Shown piece by piece: positions 33,756 through 45,777 of a stretch of DNA of 64,000 bases. Below the pieces are notes generated by a model that was not told the origin of the DNA, ran no database searches, and was given only the letters and a program-made list of their open reading frames with translations. Source of the stretch: Mesostigma viride (taxonomy: Eukaryota > Streptophyta > Mesostigmatophyceae > Mesostigmatales > Mesostigmataceae). Each line of letters starts with the position of its first letter. The stretch's first letter is position 1. Position numbers and translations under genes: made by a program. The stretch spans positions 583,001 to 647,000 of the forward strand of contig RPFO01000497.1 in NCBI GenBank assembly GCA_009746045.1. The letters are read 5' to 3'.

Positions 33756-34165
33756 CTGCGTGTGAAGAACACAAGCAACAAGCAATCGGCACCGACATCT
33801 AAACAATACGTAAATACCTGGCCATTTCATGATGGCATGTGCCCAGAGATGCGCACAATAAACGAACACAGTCAATAAATGTTGGTGAATACGAATGAAG
33901 GTCAATATCATCTACAATTATGGTACTATCTTTGCAAAGGTTTGCAAAGGTAACCGTAACCATTGCCAGGCACGATCCAGGTTTCTGTTGAGGTCTCGAT
34001 AGCACCACAATGCCCCTATGACCAGAGTAGATGATATTGTTAAAATTGTCCCATCATTCCTTCTTAATACTGCCAGAGCATTGCTATGTTTGTACAAGAA
34101 CGAAAAGGAGCGATGCTTACGCATGTAACTCCAAGCTGATAATGGTGGGAAAGGACCAAGCTTAC

Positions 34166-34334
34166 GCGTCCAGTTCCAAGAAGGTTACACGGGCTCCGTC
34201 TCCTGGGATGAAAGCACAAGAGACGAGTGTGAACTGAGTGCAAGGGTCCCGATACGGTTGCCAGCTGTTGAGGGAACCGCCCGCGTCCAGAAACCCGGAA
34301 TTCTTCTGAACGAGCAGTACTGCCCTGTCAGTAT
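34166..34334 (-). CDS. giant gene, module A LRR N-cap exon
   Basis: 169 nt, acceptor GGCTCTCCAG, donor GTAAGC, phases 1 to 2, the same length as 21548-21716. It encodes TDRAVLLVQKNSGFLDAGGS, LNSWQPYRDPCTQFTLVSCA and ARVTFLELDA. The frame upstream is hydrophobic (YGTFLLLTHVGILLSC), a possible signal peptide if this is the start of a separate gene. Confidence 0.8.
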
Positions 34335-34980
34335 CTGGAGAGCCAGGCGGTGCATGGCAAGACAACAGAATGCCGACATGCGTAAGGAGAAGAAATGTCC
34401 CATAAGAATCTGGAGGCCATTCAGAGTTGGAAAAAGAAAGATGTGCAAAATGCCAGACATTTTTATAAGGGGTTTTTAAGCATTACTTTGAACACCAAGC
34501 TTTCGCTGAGCAGCCATTTCGTACCTAACGTTCCGTGATGTACTGTTACGTTTGCAAGATGTACCTGACAAGCAAGATGACAGAAACCTTATGAAAATCC
34601 CTAGTTGATTCCCGGGTCTCCTTGCTTTCAAGTTTGAAAATGCGCGCATCCCCACTTACAATCAAGGCAATCCCGTTTCCTCACAACAGCATGTGCTACT
34701 ATGTACGCTTGAATGGTATATACTAAACCAGCTTATCCTACTAGGGCCAAGCCTTCTTTGCGTAAATGATATTGGGAGCAGACTACAACACTGTCAGGGC
34801 TGGCTCGCACCCACAGCTGTAATGCCCCCATGCATACCCCTGCATACCCCACCTGCAGGCTAGGTGACGCTAAAAAACACACACGCTTGCCTCATTGGGA
34901 AAGCTCCACGCCACTGAGGATGCTGACAGGTCATTTATGCCCATTTTATGATGGTCGATTTGCAAGGCCCATCTAAAAGG

Positions 34981-35061
34981 TCAAACAACGTGGGCTGACC
35001 AATGCCAGCTCGTCCCATGCAGCAGCCACAGCCACAGAAATGCCGTCAACCACATGTGCAT
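34981..35061 (-). other. conserved ATG with hydrophobic leader upstream of module A
   Basis: A short frame MHMWLTAFLWLWLLHGTSWH, paralogous to 22346-22432. A strong hydrophobic core and a small-residue end would suit a signal peptide. There is no in-phase donor to the N-cap exon: the GTCAGC that follows is phase 2, and the N-cap needs phase 1. Confidence 0.35.
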
Positions 35062-35206
35062 CCTACTACCTGGTTACACCCTGCGTGGCAGCTCAGTCAG
35101 ATGGCCAGCTTTTTCGCTCACTCTGTGTCAAACAAACAACTGCCATCAGACAGACAGGCCCACAAGGGGTCGCAAAGTATTAAGAACCTTTTACTTCTAA
35201 CTGTTT

Positions 35207-35273
35207 TGGGTTTAGGGTTCTGACAGGGTTTAGCGTTTAGGGTTTGGGGTTTAGGGTTTAGGGTTTAGGGTTC
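35207..35273 (+). repeat. interstitial telomere-type repeat (TTTAGGG)n
   Basis: TTTAGGG and near variants (TTTGGGG, TTTAGCG) occur about seven times in 67 bp. This is the Arabidopsis-type telomere unit, also used by many green algae, in the middle of a contig. Confidence 0.85.
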
Positions 35274-35544
35274 AGTACGAATATCTTTTGAACATGTAGA
35301 CAGATATTTCCCCAACCCATGATTCATCTATGCACTTGGCCCTTCTTCCTACATCGATGGCACATTATATACATAAAAGGTTGGGTTCATAAACACGATA
35401 GGCCGGCAAGCACTGCACTTGCGCACAAATTGCAACACGAGAACGATTCACCAACATCTCGATTGTCACCTTTGTACACAAGGCATGGAACAGTGACACT
35501 CCAAGAGGACGCCATGGAAAAGGGCCCACCAGTTAGGCACATAC

Positions 35545-35625
35545 CTAAGTTGCCCACAGCCAGGAGATGACGGGCATGCGTCTCGTGTGCCGTCTTCAGC
35601 TCGTATTTGAAATCCGAGTTCCACG
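35545..35625 (-). CDS. possible exon before module A, homologous donor
   Basis: The junction AACTTAG/GTATGTG at 35545 corresponds to AACTTAG/GTACGTG at 22879, and both leave in phase 1. The upstream frame reads LKTAHETHARHLLAVGNL rather than a proline linker, and I cannot find an acceptor in a fitting phase. The upper boundary is a guess. Confidence 0.35.
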
Positions 35626-36143
35626 TTCCAGAGTTCCAATGACGCGCATGCATGCACCACAGGGTTGATGCCGGTGCACACAAATTACATGTAGAATTGG
35701 TTAGTGTAAGAATCAATTCATGCTCAAGGCAGGGGACAGTGGGGATGTGCCTTCAACCACGGCCTTGCACAACTACAAAGGTGAAGAGACATTACGTCGT
35801 CGTCGTTGGGGTCTTTGACGATGGGGGGTGCCTGCATTTCAGAACCAAAGACAGTGTAATTGGCAGCATGAAGTTGCGCTATGAACTCAAGCCCTTACCT
35901 CATTACTGTATTCTTGGGGCAACGATAATGGTGACGCCACGGGAGCGGAAACGCCGGAATTCCTTGGGATGCGTCGAGTATTTCCTGTGTGCCCCGACTG
36001 CACCTCAGGATGTCCTGAGGGACCAGCGTGGTTACGAAAAGAGAAGGAGCCAAGGCGTCAACCGACATGGAAACAACTATTCTCGCACTGATATATGATT
36101 CCTGCACTGCTATATACTAACACCATTACCACCATGCACGGCC

Positions 36144-36599
<456 letters not shown>

Positions 36600-36600
<1 letters not shown>

Positions 36601-38815
36601 GTAGTAGTGATGAAATAATAACAAAAACGATACACTACTTCTACAACAACTACTTCTACAACAGTAGTATTTGGTGGGTAGATCGGTACGGTGGCTGGCT
36701 GCACTGAAGCCTTAGTTTACCCTCTCGCTTCCCTCTTGTTGTCATTGTTGCATCTCATGTGCAACATACGCGTTACGTATATATGTTACGTTAAAACAAC
36801 TCATGTGCAACTGTACGCGTATAATGTACCTCTCACACTTCAAATTGTCCTCGTTTTTTCTGTGCCTGCGCTTTTTCTCCATCTGCCCTCCCATAACCCC
36901 TCCTGAAAGGTGGACAGGTCGCGCGTCCTCGACGCCCCCACCACGCATACTCCCCATGATTTTGCATGCGGCCAACCCTGCTTTTCGGGCCTCCGCGCCT
37001 TGCCGGCTGCCTCCCATTGCAAAACTCCAACCTCTCGTTTCAGCTTTCCCTTCTGTCCAGAGCACTGATTCGTCCGACTAATCCCTTTCTAATCTCTCTG
37101 CCCGAGAATTAACCCTAAAAAATCCCCTTTTTACGTGCCTACTTCCTCCGCAATCAAATATCGGCCAACCTGCATGATCATCTAATTCCACATTTCCCGA
37201 GTAATCCCTGGTCATCAGCCTGGGGACAATGCCGGGCCCGGCGGCAGCTAGGGCTGGATTGACACGTAACACATACAATACGCTTCTTAGGTATAATCCG
37301 CACAAAGAATCAAAGATAGGACAATTGACCCAGCTTGCCAACGATGCCTAGCTAGCACTTCGTAGACACATTCACACGGGTAGCTGCTTTCTGTAAAATA
37401 TACTGTGTGTTAGCTGCCATCTTATACAAGCAAGGACGTGACATGGATATATGTATATATATTTCAAACAACCGCTCCTGCGCCATCAGCAACTCAACAA
37501 TGCTTTGGTTTATTCTGCACGCATTTATTATTATATTTGCCCGCCGCGCGGCGCGCGCACAGCAGCTGTAACTCTCACCCTCGACGCGAGTTGCATTGCG
37601 TGATTCCAGTATCACGGCATAGTGCGCTAGCTGGGACCTGGTCGCGCTTCCATCGCAGATTGACGTCAATATAAAGCTGGCAAAGACAGCTACCTGCAGC
37701 GAAAGCTGCAACATACTAAATGATGCTGCAGGGAAAACGTTTCATGATAACCTGCGAGTGTATTAGTACATGCATCCATGTGCAAGCGTGCGTAAAGGTT
37801 CTTTGTGCTAATCGCCAAATCGCGTTTAGTTCAGAATCCAGGCGGAAAATCACTTCAGCTGAGCACGTGTACATGGTCATGGTATACATATGGTCATCAG
37901 GTCATGATGATGTCAATATGTACATGTCGAAGAATTGCGTAGCATGAATTCATTTAGGTGGTCTCCCGAAGTGTCCTGCACCCGGACAAGTAGACTTTCG
38001 AGTTGCCACAATCTACATTCTTAAATTCGGGTCCCCGAATAAAGGTAACCTTGATAGTGCATGCACCCTAAGAAGTGATAAGTCTTACGTGAGCTTACCT
38101 ATTTTTCAACGGATGATGGGCTTGATGAAATTGCAACCGCATAATTATTGAGCCCGGTTCGTTGCAGTAATGTCGGAGAACTCGTTTGTAATAGCGGAAA
38201 ATCTTGTGTCAGCAAGAATAATTGCAACAAGTCAAAAACAAGTCAAATACCAACAACAAAATGTTTATGACGCCGCGCCGGCGAGCCGACAGTCAGTTAT
38301 TACTCAAAATCCAGGGTCTCAAGACCTTCAACCTGGGAATCTTAAACGTCAGAGGGTTAAGGGGGGTGTACAGTATGTATGTACAACATCGATTGATCGA
38401 TGCAGCTCCTCCAGTAGGGTGTATCCAGTTTCCTCGCTATCCTCGAGCTTATCCTCGTCGCTTTCCATGTTAAAAAGGCTGCCAACGACGACGACGACGG
38501 CTGCGGGGCCTGCGGCCTGCGAACTGCGTGGAGAGTGTCACTTGCTAAATAGCTAATCAGGCGTCGTAGCTTACAATCTAGCCACCATTTATCACCCAGC
38601 ACGTCGGTAATTCGCACAAGCATCTTAACACTGAGGTCTATCTAGCCGCCAGCATTGCCTAGCTTCGTTTTTGACAGCGTATCTAGTGCGTGTTCGCCGC
38701 CGGCTTGCTTAATAGCAGTCACTAGTGAGGAGTTGTCCTGACAAGTAGCACAATTTTTTGAGAATACCGGAGTTATGCACATTGATTTTTAACTGGCTAC
38801 CTGTTCCTCCTTTCC
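36600..38815. other. intergenic stretch between divergent genes
   Basis: Apart from a possible signal-peptide exon at 37579-37714, I see no coding feature. This should contain the promoters of the minus-strand giant gene and the plus-strand LOTUS gene. No core promoter element is clear enough to call. Confidence 0.4.
37579..37714 (-). CDS. candidate first exon with signal peptide
   Basis: ATG at 37714 gives MLQLSLQVAVFASFILTSIC then a hydrophilic stretch (RSQLAHYAVILESRNATRV), ending at donor GTGAGAG in phase 1, the phase used by the modular exons of the giant gene. The n/h/c-region pattern is that of a secretory signal. Linkage to the giant gene is unproven, and it could start another gene or be chance. 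Confidence 0.35.
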
Positions 38816-39118
38816 ATGGCAGAATCCACGTCTAGGAGTCCGCCACCGCAGTCCCAGCCAAGACGAGTACTCAAGAGTCAGATAGTCGGCGCCGTTACTG
38901 TGGCGCAGCTGCAAACCGTAAACCCCTACGCAAGGCCGTACGTAGCTAAATTGGAGGCATGGCTTCCAGGTCACATGGAACAAGCAGGGCGTGATGGCGT
39001 TCAGCTCAGCCTATTGCCGCGTGATTACAAAAAGAAATTCGGCGATGACCTGAGTTATGCGACTGCTGGGGTCTCAAAACTGACTGAATTAATTGCTCTC
39101 ATCCCACATATATGTCAG
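38816..39118 (+). CDS. LOTUS gene exon 1
   Basis: The start context is TTTCCATGGC and the donor CAG/GTAAGT is near perfect. After a basic leader (SRSPPPQSQPRRVLKS), residues about 45-101 read KLEAWLPGHMEQAGRDGVQL, SLLPRDYKKKFGDDLSYATA and GVSKLTELIALIPHIC. This fits the LOTUS pattern: helix, G..LS.L...Y...FG..L, then G...L.ELL...P.V. Confidence 0.75.
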
Positions 39119-40633
39119 GTAAGTGCCCTCGATCCTTCGTGCTGGAAATCTGACTGACTGCGTTGATTGATGCTCACTTCCCAGCACTTCTGCTCTCGTT
39201 GTGTTTGACACGAGAGCTATGTATGAGCTTTGGTATGAGCTTTGTATGCCATGTTGCGATAGTAAATTTGGTAGGGATCCAGGTTCACAGTTGAGGCAAG
39301 GAATCCAAGCAAAAGTAGCAAGTCTATGCAGCTTGTTTGTGGCTTGGAGACATGCATGAGAATATCTGTGGTATGTCCGCACTAATTTGACATGAGCGCT
39401 GCAACAGACCTGTGAGTATTCTTGTAACGATCCAGACAGATTGCCTCAAAACTACTTACCTAGTAGCCTAGTAGCCTTCTGTCAGTGTCGCTGTTTCCTT
39501 CATTGGCACCTGCGGTATGACGGTTTTGATTGGAACATTTTTTTCTTGTTTAATCTTTCTTCTGTTTAATACTTAGCTCTGAAAAGGTTGGCCATCTCCT
39601 TACAGTTCTTGTTTCAGTTAAAGCTTTCGTGGATGTCCAGCCAGGGAGGTAGCAGTTTGTAAATGGTAAAGGTGCTTAAACTTAAAAAGTTTTTTTTTTC
39701 TTTTTTTTTTTGTGGGGGGGGGGGGGGGGGGGGGGGCGGGCTTGCGGTAGCTGGCACCCTTTGGACGTTTTTGGACATTATTTTTTAAATATATTTTTTA
39801 TTTTTTTGTAAGCATGGTTGCAGCCTATTCTAGGGCCTGTCTTGGCTGGTTTTTTATACATTGGGTTCATGTGCTTTGCATTTTCGTCTCTTCGCTGCCA
39901 AATCTCGTACGCGGCCATGAATCCAACAGGTGAAGTCCGTAAATGGCCGGCAGTCTCTCGTTCCACCTGACAAGAAACGGCAGCCACCCCCTCAGCCTGC
40001 AACAGGTCAGTCGCTGGAGCAAGCCGCCCAAGGCTTTACCTTTTTATAGAAGGCTGTTATCACGACGGCCGGTTGGGTTGCCTAGGCCAGGGCGCGCAAA
40101 CGAATCCTTAGTGTTCAAGCATAGCAGAGTGTGGTGTCAGCACATGCAGTGCTAGGGTTTGTGCACCTGCGAGTGCCCACGGTTGTTTACAGCCAACGCC
40201 ATGAATCTTTGTATATGTGCCTGACCATGGAGCAGCCCATTATCGTAGGCTTCTTGACTATGTACCATTTTACCATTCTGAGCTGCTCAGGCCTCAACTG
40301 GCATTCATAAACCTGATGTCACGCAACGACATGGGCATGGCACGTGCCATGACATGTGCATGATGGCACAATCGTGACATGGGAACTCTACCAGACCACT
40401 GCCTCTGTTTTTACGTCCATGCGTAACCCACCCTCGATAACAAGCATGGCACCTGTCAACATTGAAGTTAGTTATAGGAATAAGGCCGAGAATGAGAATA
40501 AGATGAAGATGAAGAATAACAATAAGAATAAGAATAAGAATAGCGGTAAGAACAAGAATCAGAATAACATTAAGAGTAAGAGTAAGGGTAAGAGTAAGGG
40601 GAAGGGGAAGGTTAAGAGGAAGAGGAAGAGGAA

Positions 40634-40681
<48 letters not shown>

Positions 40682-43600
40682 CGAGAGCAACTGCGAGAGC
40701 AACAGCAACAGCGAGAGCAACAGCAACAGCGAGAGCAACAGCGAGAGCAACAGCGAGAGCAACAGCGAGAGCAAGAGTAAGAGTAAGGGTAAGGGTTAGG
40801 GTATGAATAAGAACAACCACAACAACAAAATCATTTTTTCCCACAACGCACAATGCCCAGGCACCAAGAGGCCCAAGCTGGAGACACAAGAGAGCGGATC
40901 CGGCAGCCTCGTCGCGCAAGGGTGGGGCCCCCCCAGACAACCGAGCCTTTCTAGCCTCGGCGCAGCACCCAGCAGTCGGCAGGAGCACGCTGGCGCGCCG
41001 CAGGTATGAGGATGAAACCTGAACGTGGCGGAACGGGGCGGGGCAGGCCTGGCCTGTCTGTAGATGGTCGGGATAACTTCTGAGCATTTATGTGATAATG
41101 GATGCTCTTACTCTGGGGGCAGTATCACATTATGTGTGTGATGGGCTCAGGTGTCATGACAGAGGGTAGGTTTGTGGGGACTTTGTGCCACCGGATACCA
41201 ATTGGGGCATAAGTGTGAATAGTGCTTGCCCTGGACATTTGTGTTTTACTCTCTGTCTCTGCCCCTGTCCCCATCCCCTTACCTATCCCACTGTGTAGTA
41301 TGCTGTGACCAGACAGACTAGGGGACAGACCAGGGAAGGTCTTGACTTTCCCAAGTCTAGAAGCCGCTTGTGCCTCTAGGGCGATGCATTCCCTAAGCAC
41401 AGCAAGCTCCCCCGTAGGTGGCTGTTGGTACCCAACTGCTGAGACTGGCGCGCTATGCTCTCTGGACACCGTGCGTTCGCGAGCTCTGTTGCCAGGATGC
41501 GCCGTGGTGTTTACACCCGCCACCGGTGGAGCCGCCCACCAGGCACCAGCCAGGCATGAGGCCTGGCGCCGCTGCTTGGCCGATGCCGGATCCACATCCA
41601 TGGGACGCGCCTCCTGGGTTTGCAGACATCCCTCCCAGCAACTCTGCCGTGGCTCCTCCTGGCTTCGACGTGAGTCGACCCTGGCTGGTGCTGCTGTGTA
41701 CCTCTGGTGTCTGCGGGCTGGTTTCCTTCACCACTGCAAGTGACCGGTCCTGCAGACGTAGCCATGGCGGGGGTGGTACAGGGGGCCAGCGCAGTCACTG
41801 CTGGCCCTGGCTGCGGGGGATACATTTGTAGGTATCGACCGATTGAGGGCACAACGGCTGCTTTCATCATGCAGCGTTCACTGTCCACCGTCTCGTGCAA
41901 GTGATTGGTGATGTCTTGCTGGCGATTGATCATGATTGGGTGGCGAGCTTTGAGTGCGGACACCAAGGTGCCCTGCTTGTCATGTGGACAGCGATGTGAT
42001 GCCCCATCATTTGCCTTTGTCTTTGTATGGCGCGTCTGCGTTTCCCTTCCCCTCGTTTTTGTATCCAGTCTTGCGGTTCCTTTCTTGCTTACTGGGTATG
42101 AGGTTAAAATTTTTGGATAAGATTCATTATGCCATGGCTTTGATGCCACCCTGTGAAACGGGACCCGTTCCAACGCCACCCTTAAGGGACGCTACCAAAA
42201 TGGCGCTATGGCTTCATGGCCTCAATGGCGAAAGCATGCTCTGGCCCGCATGTGCATGCCATGAAATCTCTGAGTATTTTAAGCTTTCTCCATAAGTTAT
42301 GTTTGTGATTTTTGTTCACTACGAGAATTTTGATGAATGGATTTACGACAGTTCTGTTAAAATGGGGTCGCCAGCTAGGGCTTGTGTGATTGCTTGCTTT
42401 GGACCTCTGCCTTGTTCTCCCCCTCTTTTCTTCTCTCCCTCACCTCGCCTTTCCCGCCATGTCTGCTGTCGTGAGCCGACGTCACTTGTCCAGTGGAGCT
42501 CGTCATGCGTACCAGATTGATACCCACCCCTTTCCATCAAGCACTATACTGACCCAAGGGGATAGCAAGCTAGGTATTTGGATTATGGTAGTTGCTAGCA
42601 CGGAGTAGGTATCTGGATCTGAAAACAAGGGCCGGCGCTTGTGCCTGCTCTGGCCTCCCTTCCGTCCACCCCCGTTGCCCACGTGCGGTGCCGCAGTGGC
42701 CAAGCTGGCCAAGGGATGCACCGCCTTCAACGTGGGGGGAGCCTCCTCCTTCCGGGGCGGGGCCTGCTTCTGAGTGGAGGAGGTCTGTTGTTTGGTCGGG
42801 GGCAGACGCTGCTGCACGAGCAGCAAACATCGCTCAGGATGCACCTCGGCCGGGAACAGTGAAAGCTGGGATGGAACCTGACGTGGGGGTGAGTGGACCC
42901 TGCTGCCATCATTTGTTTCCTTTGATGCCTGGTGACTGCTATCTTTCTCCCGCAGCAAGCCTAGGAAAATTGCGCGATAGAGGCAGTAGCTGTAGTTACG
43001 TGGCTTGTGTATTTGCATGCATGATGCCAACGTGCAGCAGACCCCTTAAGGCAGGTCGTGACATAATTCTATCACTGTGGGCAGACCCCTTGGTGCAGAA
43101 CGTCATATCATCCCTATTACTTTGGCTGGGTTGATGCCCCACTTAATGGCTCATGTTGGGACATGCTCAGGTTTGCCACAGTGGCCACTTGCCGCCTTGG
43201 TCGTGCTTTGTGCCTGTTTGACCTGCATGCTGGCCACACCAGGCCATGGCACGATTACCACATGTTTGGCAATACTCTAGGACACCATTAATGGGCTTGG
43301 GCGGGGTCAGGCTTTTGGCATCAGCTGCCCATCAATTAATTAATAACATACCTCCGTGGTGAGGATGTGTAACACATATCCCTGAGAAGGGGCATATGGT
43401 TTTTATTACATTCTGGGCTACAACCCTCAGGTGGGGGATGTAAACTGCCACCTACTCTGGGTGCACTAGATGCACCTGCACCACCATGATGTATCATACC
43501 AAAAGGCCTGACATGGGGTGGAAGATGATCATGGCTAATAAATAGCTAGAGCATGGCTTCTCAGCAAAATTTGACTCTCTGCACAGGCAAAGTGTGGCTA

Positions 43601-45743
43601 GTAAGAGGCTATCAACTGCCCATATCATGGCACATGTTTGCCTTGATTGCTTAAATTCATGATAATCTTAGAACCCCCTAATTCGAATACTCTAAAATGC
43701 AATGATCCCATATGGGTGATGCTGAGGTGTCCCTCTTTGTCTTACATCATGGTGAAAGAATACCTGTGTGGGTTTCTGGAGTGAATTAGAATTGTTTTTG
43801 CGTTTCAATAGATAGTACAACCTTGTTACTTCTCTCAACTCCTTTCCGGGCCTTCAGCCACCAGCCGTATCGCGCCTCCTGCATAGCAAGCTTCTGCAAA
43901 GGTGGGTATCGTGGGGTTTTAAAACGAGGGCTGACTAAAACGAGGGACGTGCCCTCTGCTCTGGCCACCCCTCCGTCCACCCCCCTTGGCCCACCGGTCC
44001 CGCAGCGGCCACGTCCGCAAGCAGATCCATTGCCTGCCGGGCAAGATTCTGGGCCAGCGCTCCCGAGGACTGTTCCAGGGGCCACCTCGGAGCTGGGAAT
44101 GGCCGATGCTGGCTGCGACCTTGAGATGGATGTGAGTAGCCCTTGGCCGTCGTCGCTCTCTCCTCTATATTTATGCCAGTCTCTGTAGGTATAGATACCA
44201 TGGCTGGTGTTCTGTCACCTTTGTAAGTGACCGGTCCTGCAGATGTATCCACCGCAGGGACGGTACCGGGGGCAGCACGGTCAACGCTGGCTCCGGCTGT
44301 GAGTGATGGTGATCTTGCACGCAAATTTTCATCGTTGGGGTGGCCCCCTTATAGATAGTGATGCCCTACCAGCATGCTTTCAGAGCTGCGCGCACTCACT
44401 GGACCTTTGCCACCTCATTACAGCGTGCTTGCTGCCTTGTAACACGCTGGCAGCTTCTTCCTACGTGACCTGTCTTCATGCACGATTCTTTTTGTGGGAA
44501 CAGGCAGGCGGCCTGCCTGCTTGGAGGAGCGCAGGGACATGTCCACAGGAGAGGAAAGAGGAGGGAAGGACGAGCACACATAACAATTAGTTAATTAACA
44601 TGTAAATTTCAGTGGTCCTGGCAGCTTGGCATTTAGTTGATGCAAACCTTTATTTTCTTTTGTTTATTTTCCTGGCTGACCCTTCTTGCCTCCTATTTAT
44701 TCATTTTGGCTCTCTTTCCATTTCCGCGACTGGGCCCTGCTCCCTGTAACAGGCGGAGCAGCGGGCACGGCAGCAGCGGCTGCAGCGCATCACAGAGATG
44801 ATCGCTTCGCAGCAGGTGGATGACCTCAAGAAGGAGGTGGACAGCTTCAAGCAGCAGATGGGTGACCTCACGCAGCAGCTGGAGCGTACGGCAGCAGAAC
44901 GAGACGCCGCGACGCGCGAGCTGGCGCAAGCACGTGAAGAGACCACGCAAGCACGCGAGGAGCTGGCGGCGGCAACGACGCTGGCGAGGGAGAATACCGC
45001 CTTTCTGAAGATGGCTAGAGACAAACAGAGCATATTTCAGACCATCGCGGAGGCCAAGACGCTCGTGGATGAGACAATGAAGCAGGCGAGCGCACTGTCG
45101 GAAAGCAAGGGGGAGCGGCTGGCGGCCGCAGAGGGGGCGCTGGAGGAGGAAAAGGGACAGGTGGCGCACCTGCGGCGTGAGCTGTCGGAGAGGACGGCCC
45201 AAATGGAGCGGGAGCAGGAAGAGACGACGCGGCTGCGCGCCGCCATGGAGCAGGCGCAGGTGTGTGCTTTTGCTCGGATTAAATACATGTCCCTGCTCTT
45301 CTCTATTAAGAAACCATTTTGATATACAATGTATACCGTGTATCACGCCCGATGTCATGATTCACCATTACACATAATTTCACCGTACACACAATAGCTG
45401 CATATCGATCCGGCGCATCTTTGGGAGAACCTCAAGGTTTGCCGAGAGGGCAAAGCCGACTTGGAATGCGGTGCTCTCAGTTGTTAAGGACTGCAGCTGT
45501 GAATGCTCACTTATTAATGACTGCGGTCGTGAATGCTCACTTGTTAATGACTGCGGCTGTGAATGCTCACTTGTTAGACCGCGGATTTGAATGCTCACTC
45601 GTTAATGGCTGCGGCTGTGGATGCTTACTTGTTAAATGATTCATGACTGCCGCTGTGTCTGGGCGGCTCACTTGTTGGTTTTGGCAATTTCGTCCGTGCC
45701 ATCATCGTCCCTTGCCCTCTCGTGCTGGCACACACACACACAC

Positions 45744-45777
<34 letters not shown>

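Noticed and set aside
40305-41087. 260-residue minus-strand frame rich in Ala/Leu/Val
   Set aside because: It reads antisense through low-complexity repeats of the LOTUS gene intron 2 and exon 3. Composition explains it.
44243-44298. Additional coding exon of the LOTUS gene
   Set aside because: It has good splice signals, but 56 nt would break the phase between exons 6 and 7, which join in frame without it. Kept only as a possible poison exon.
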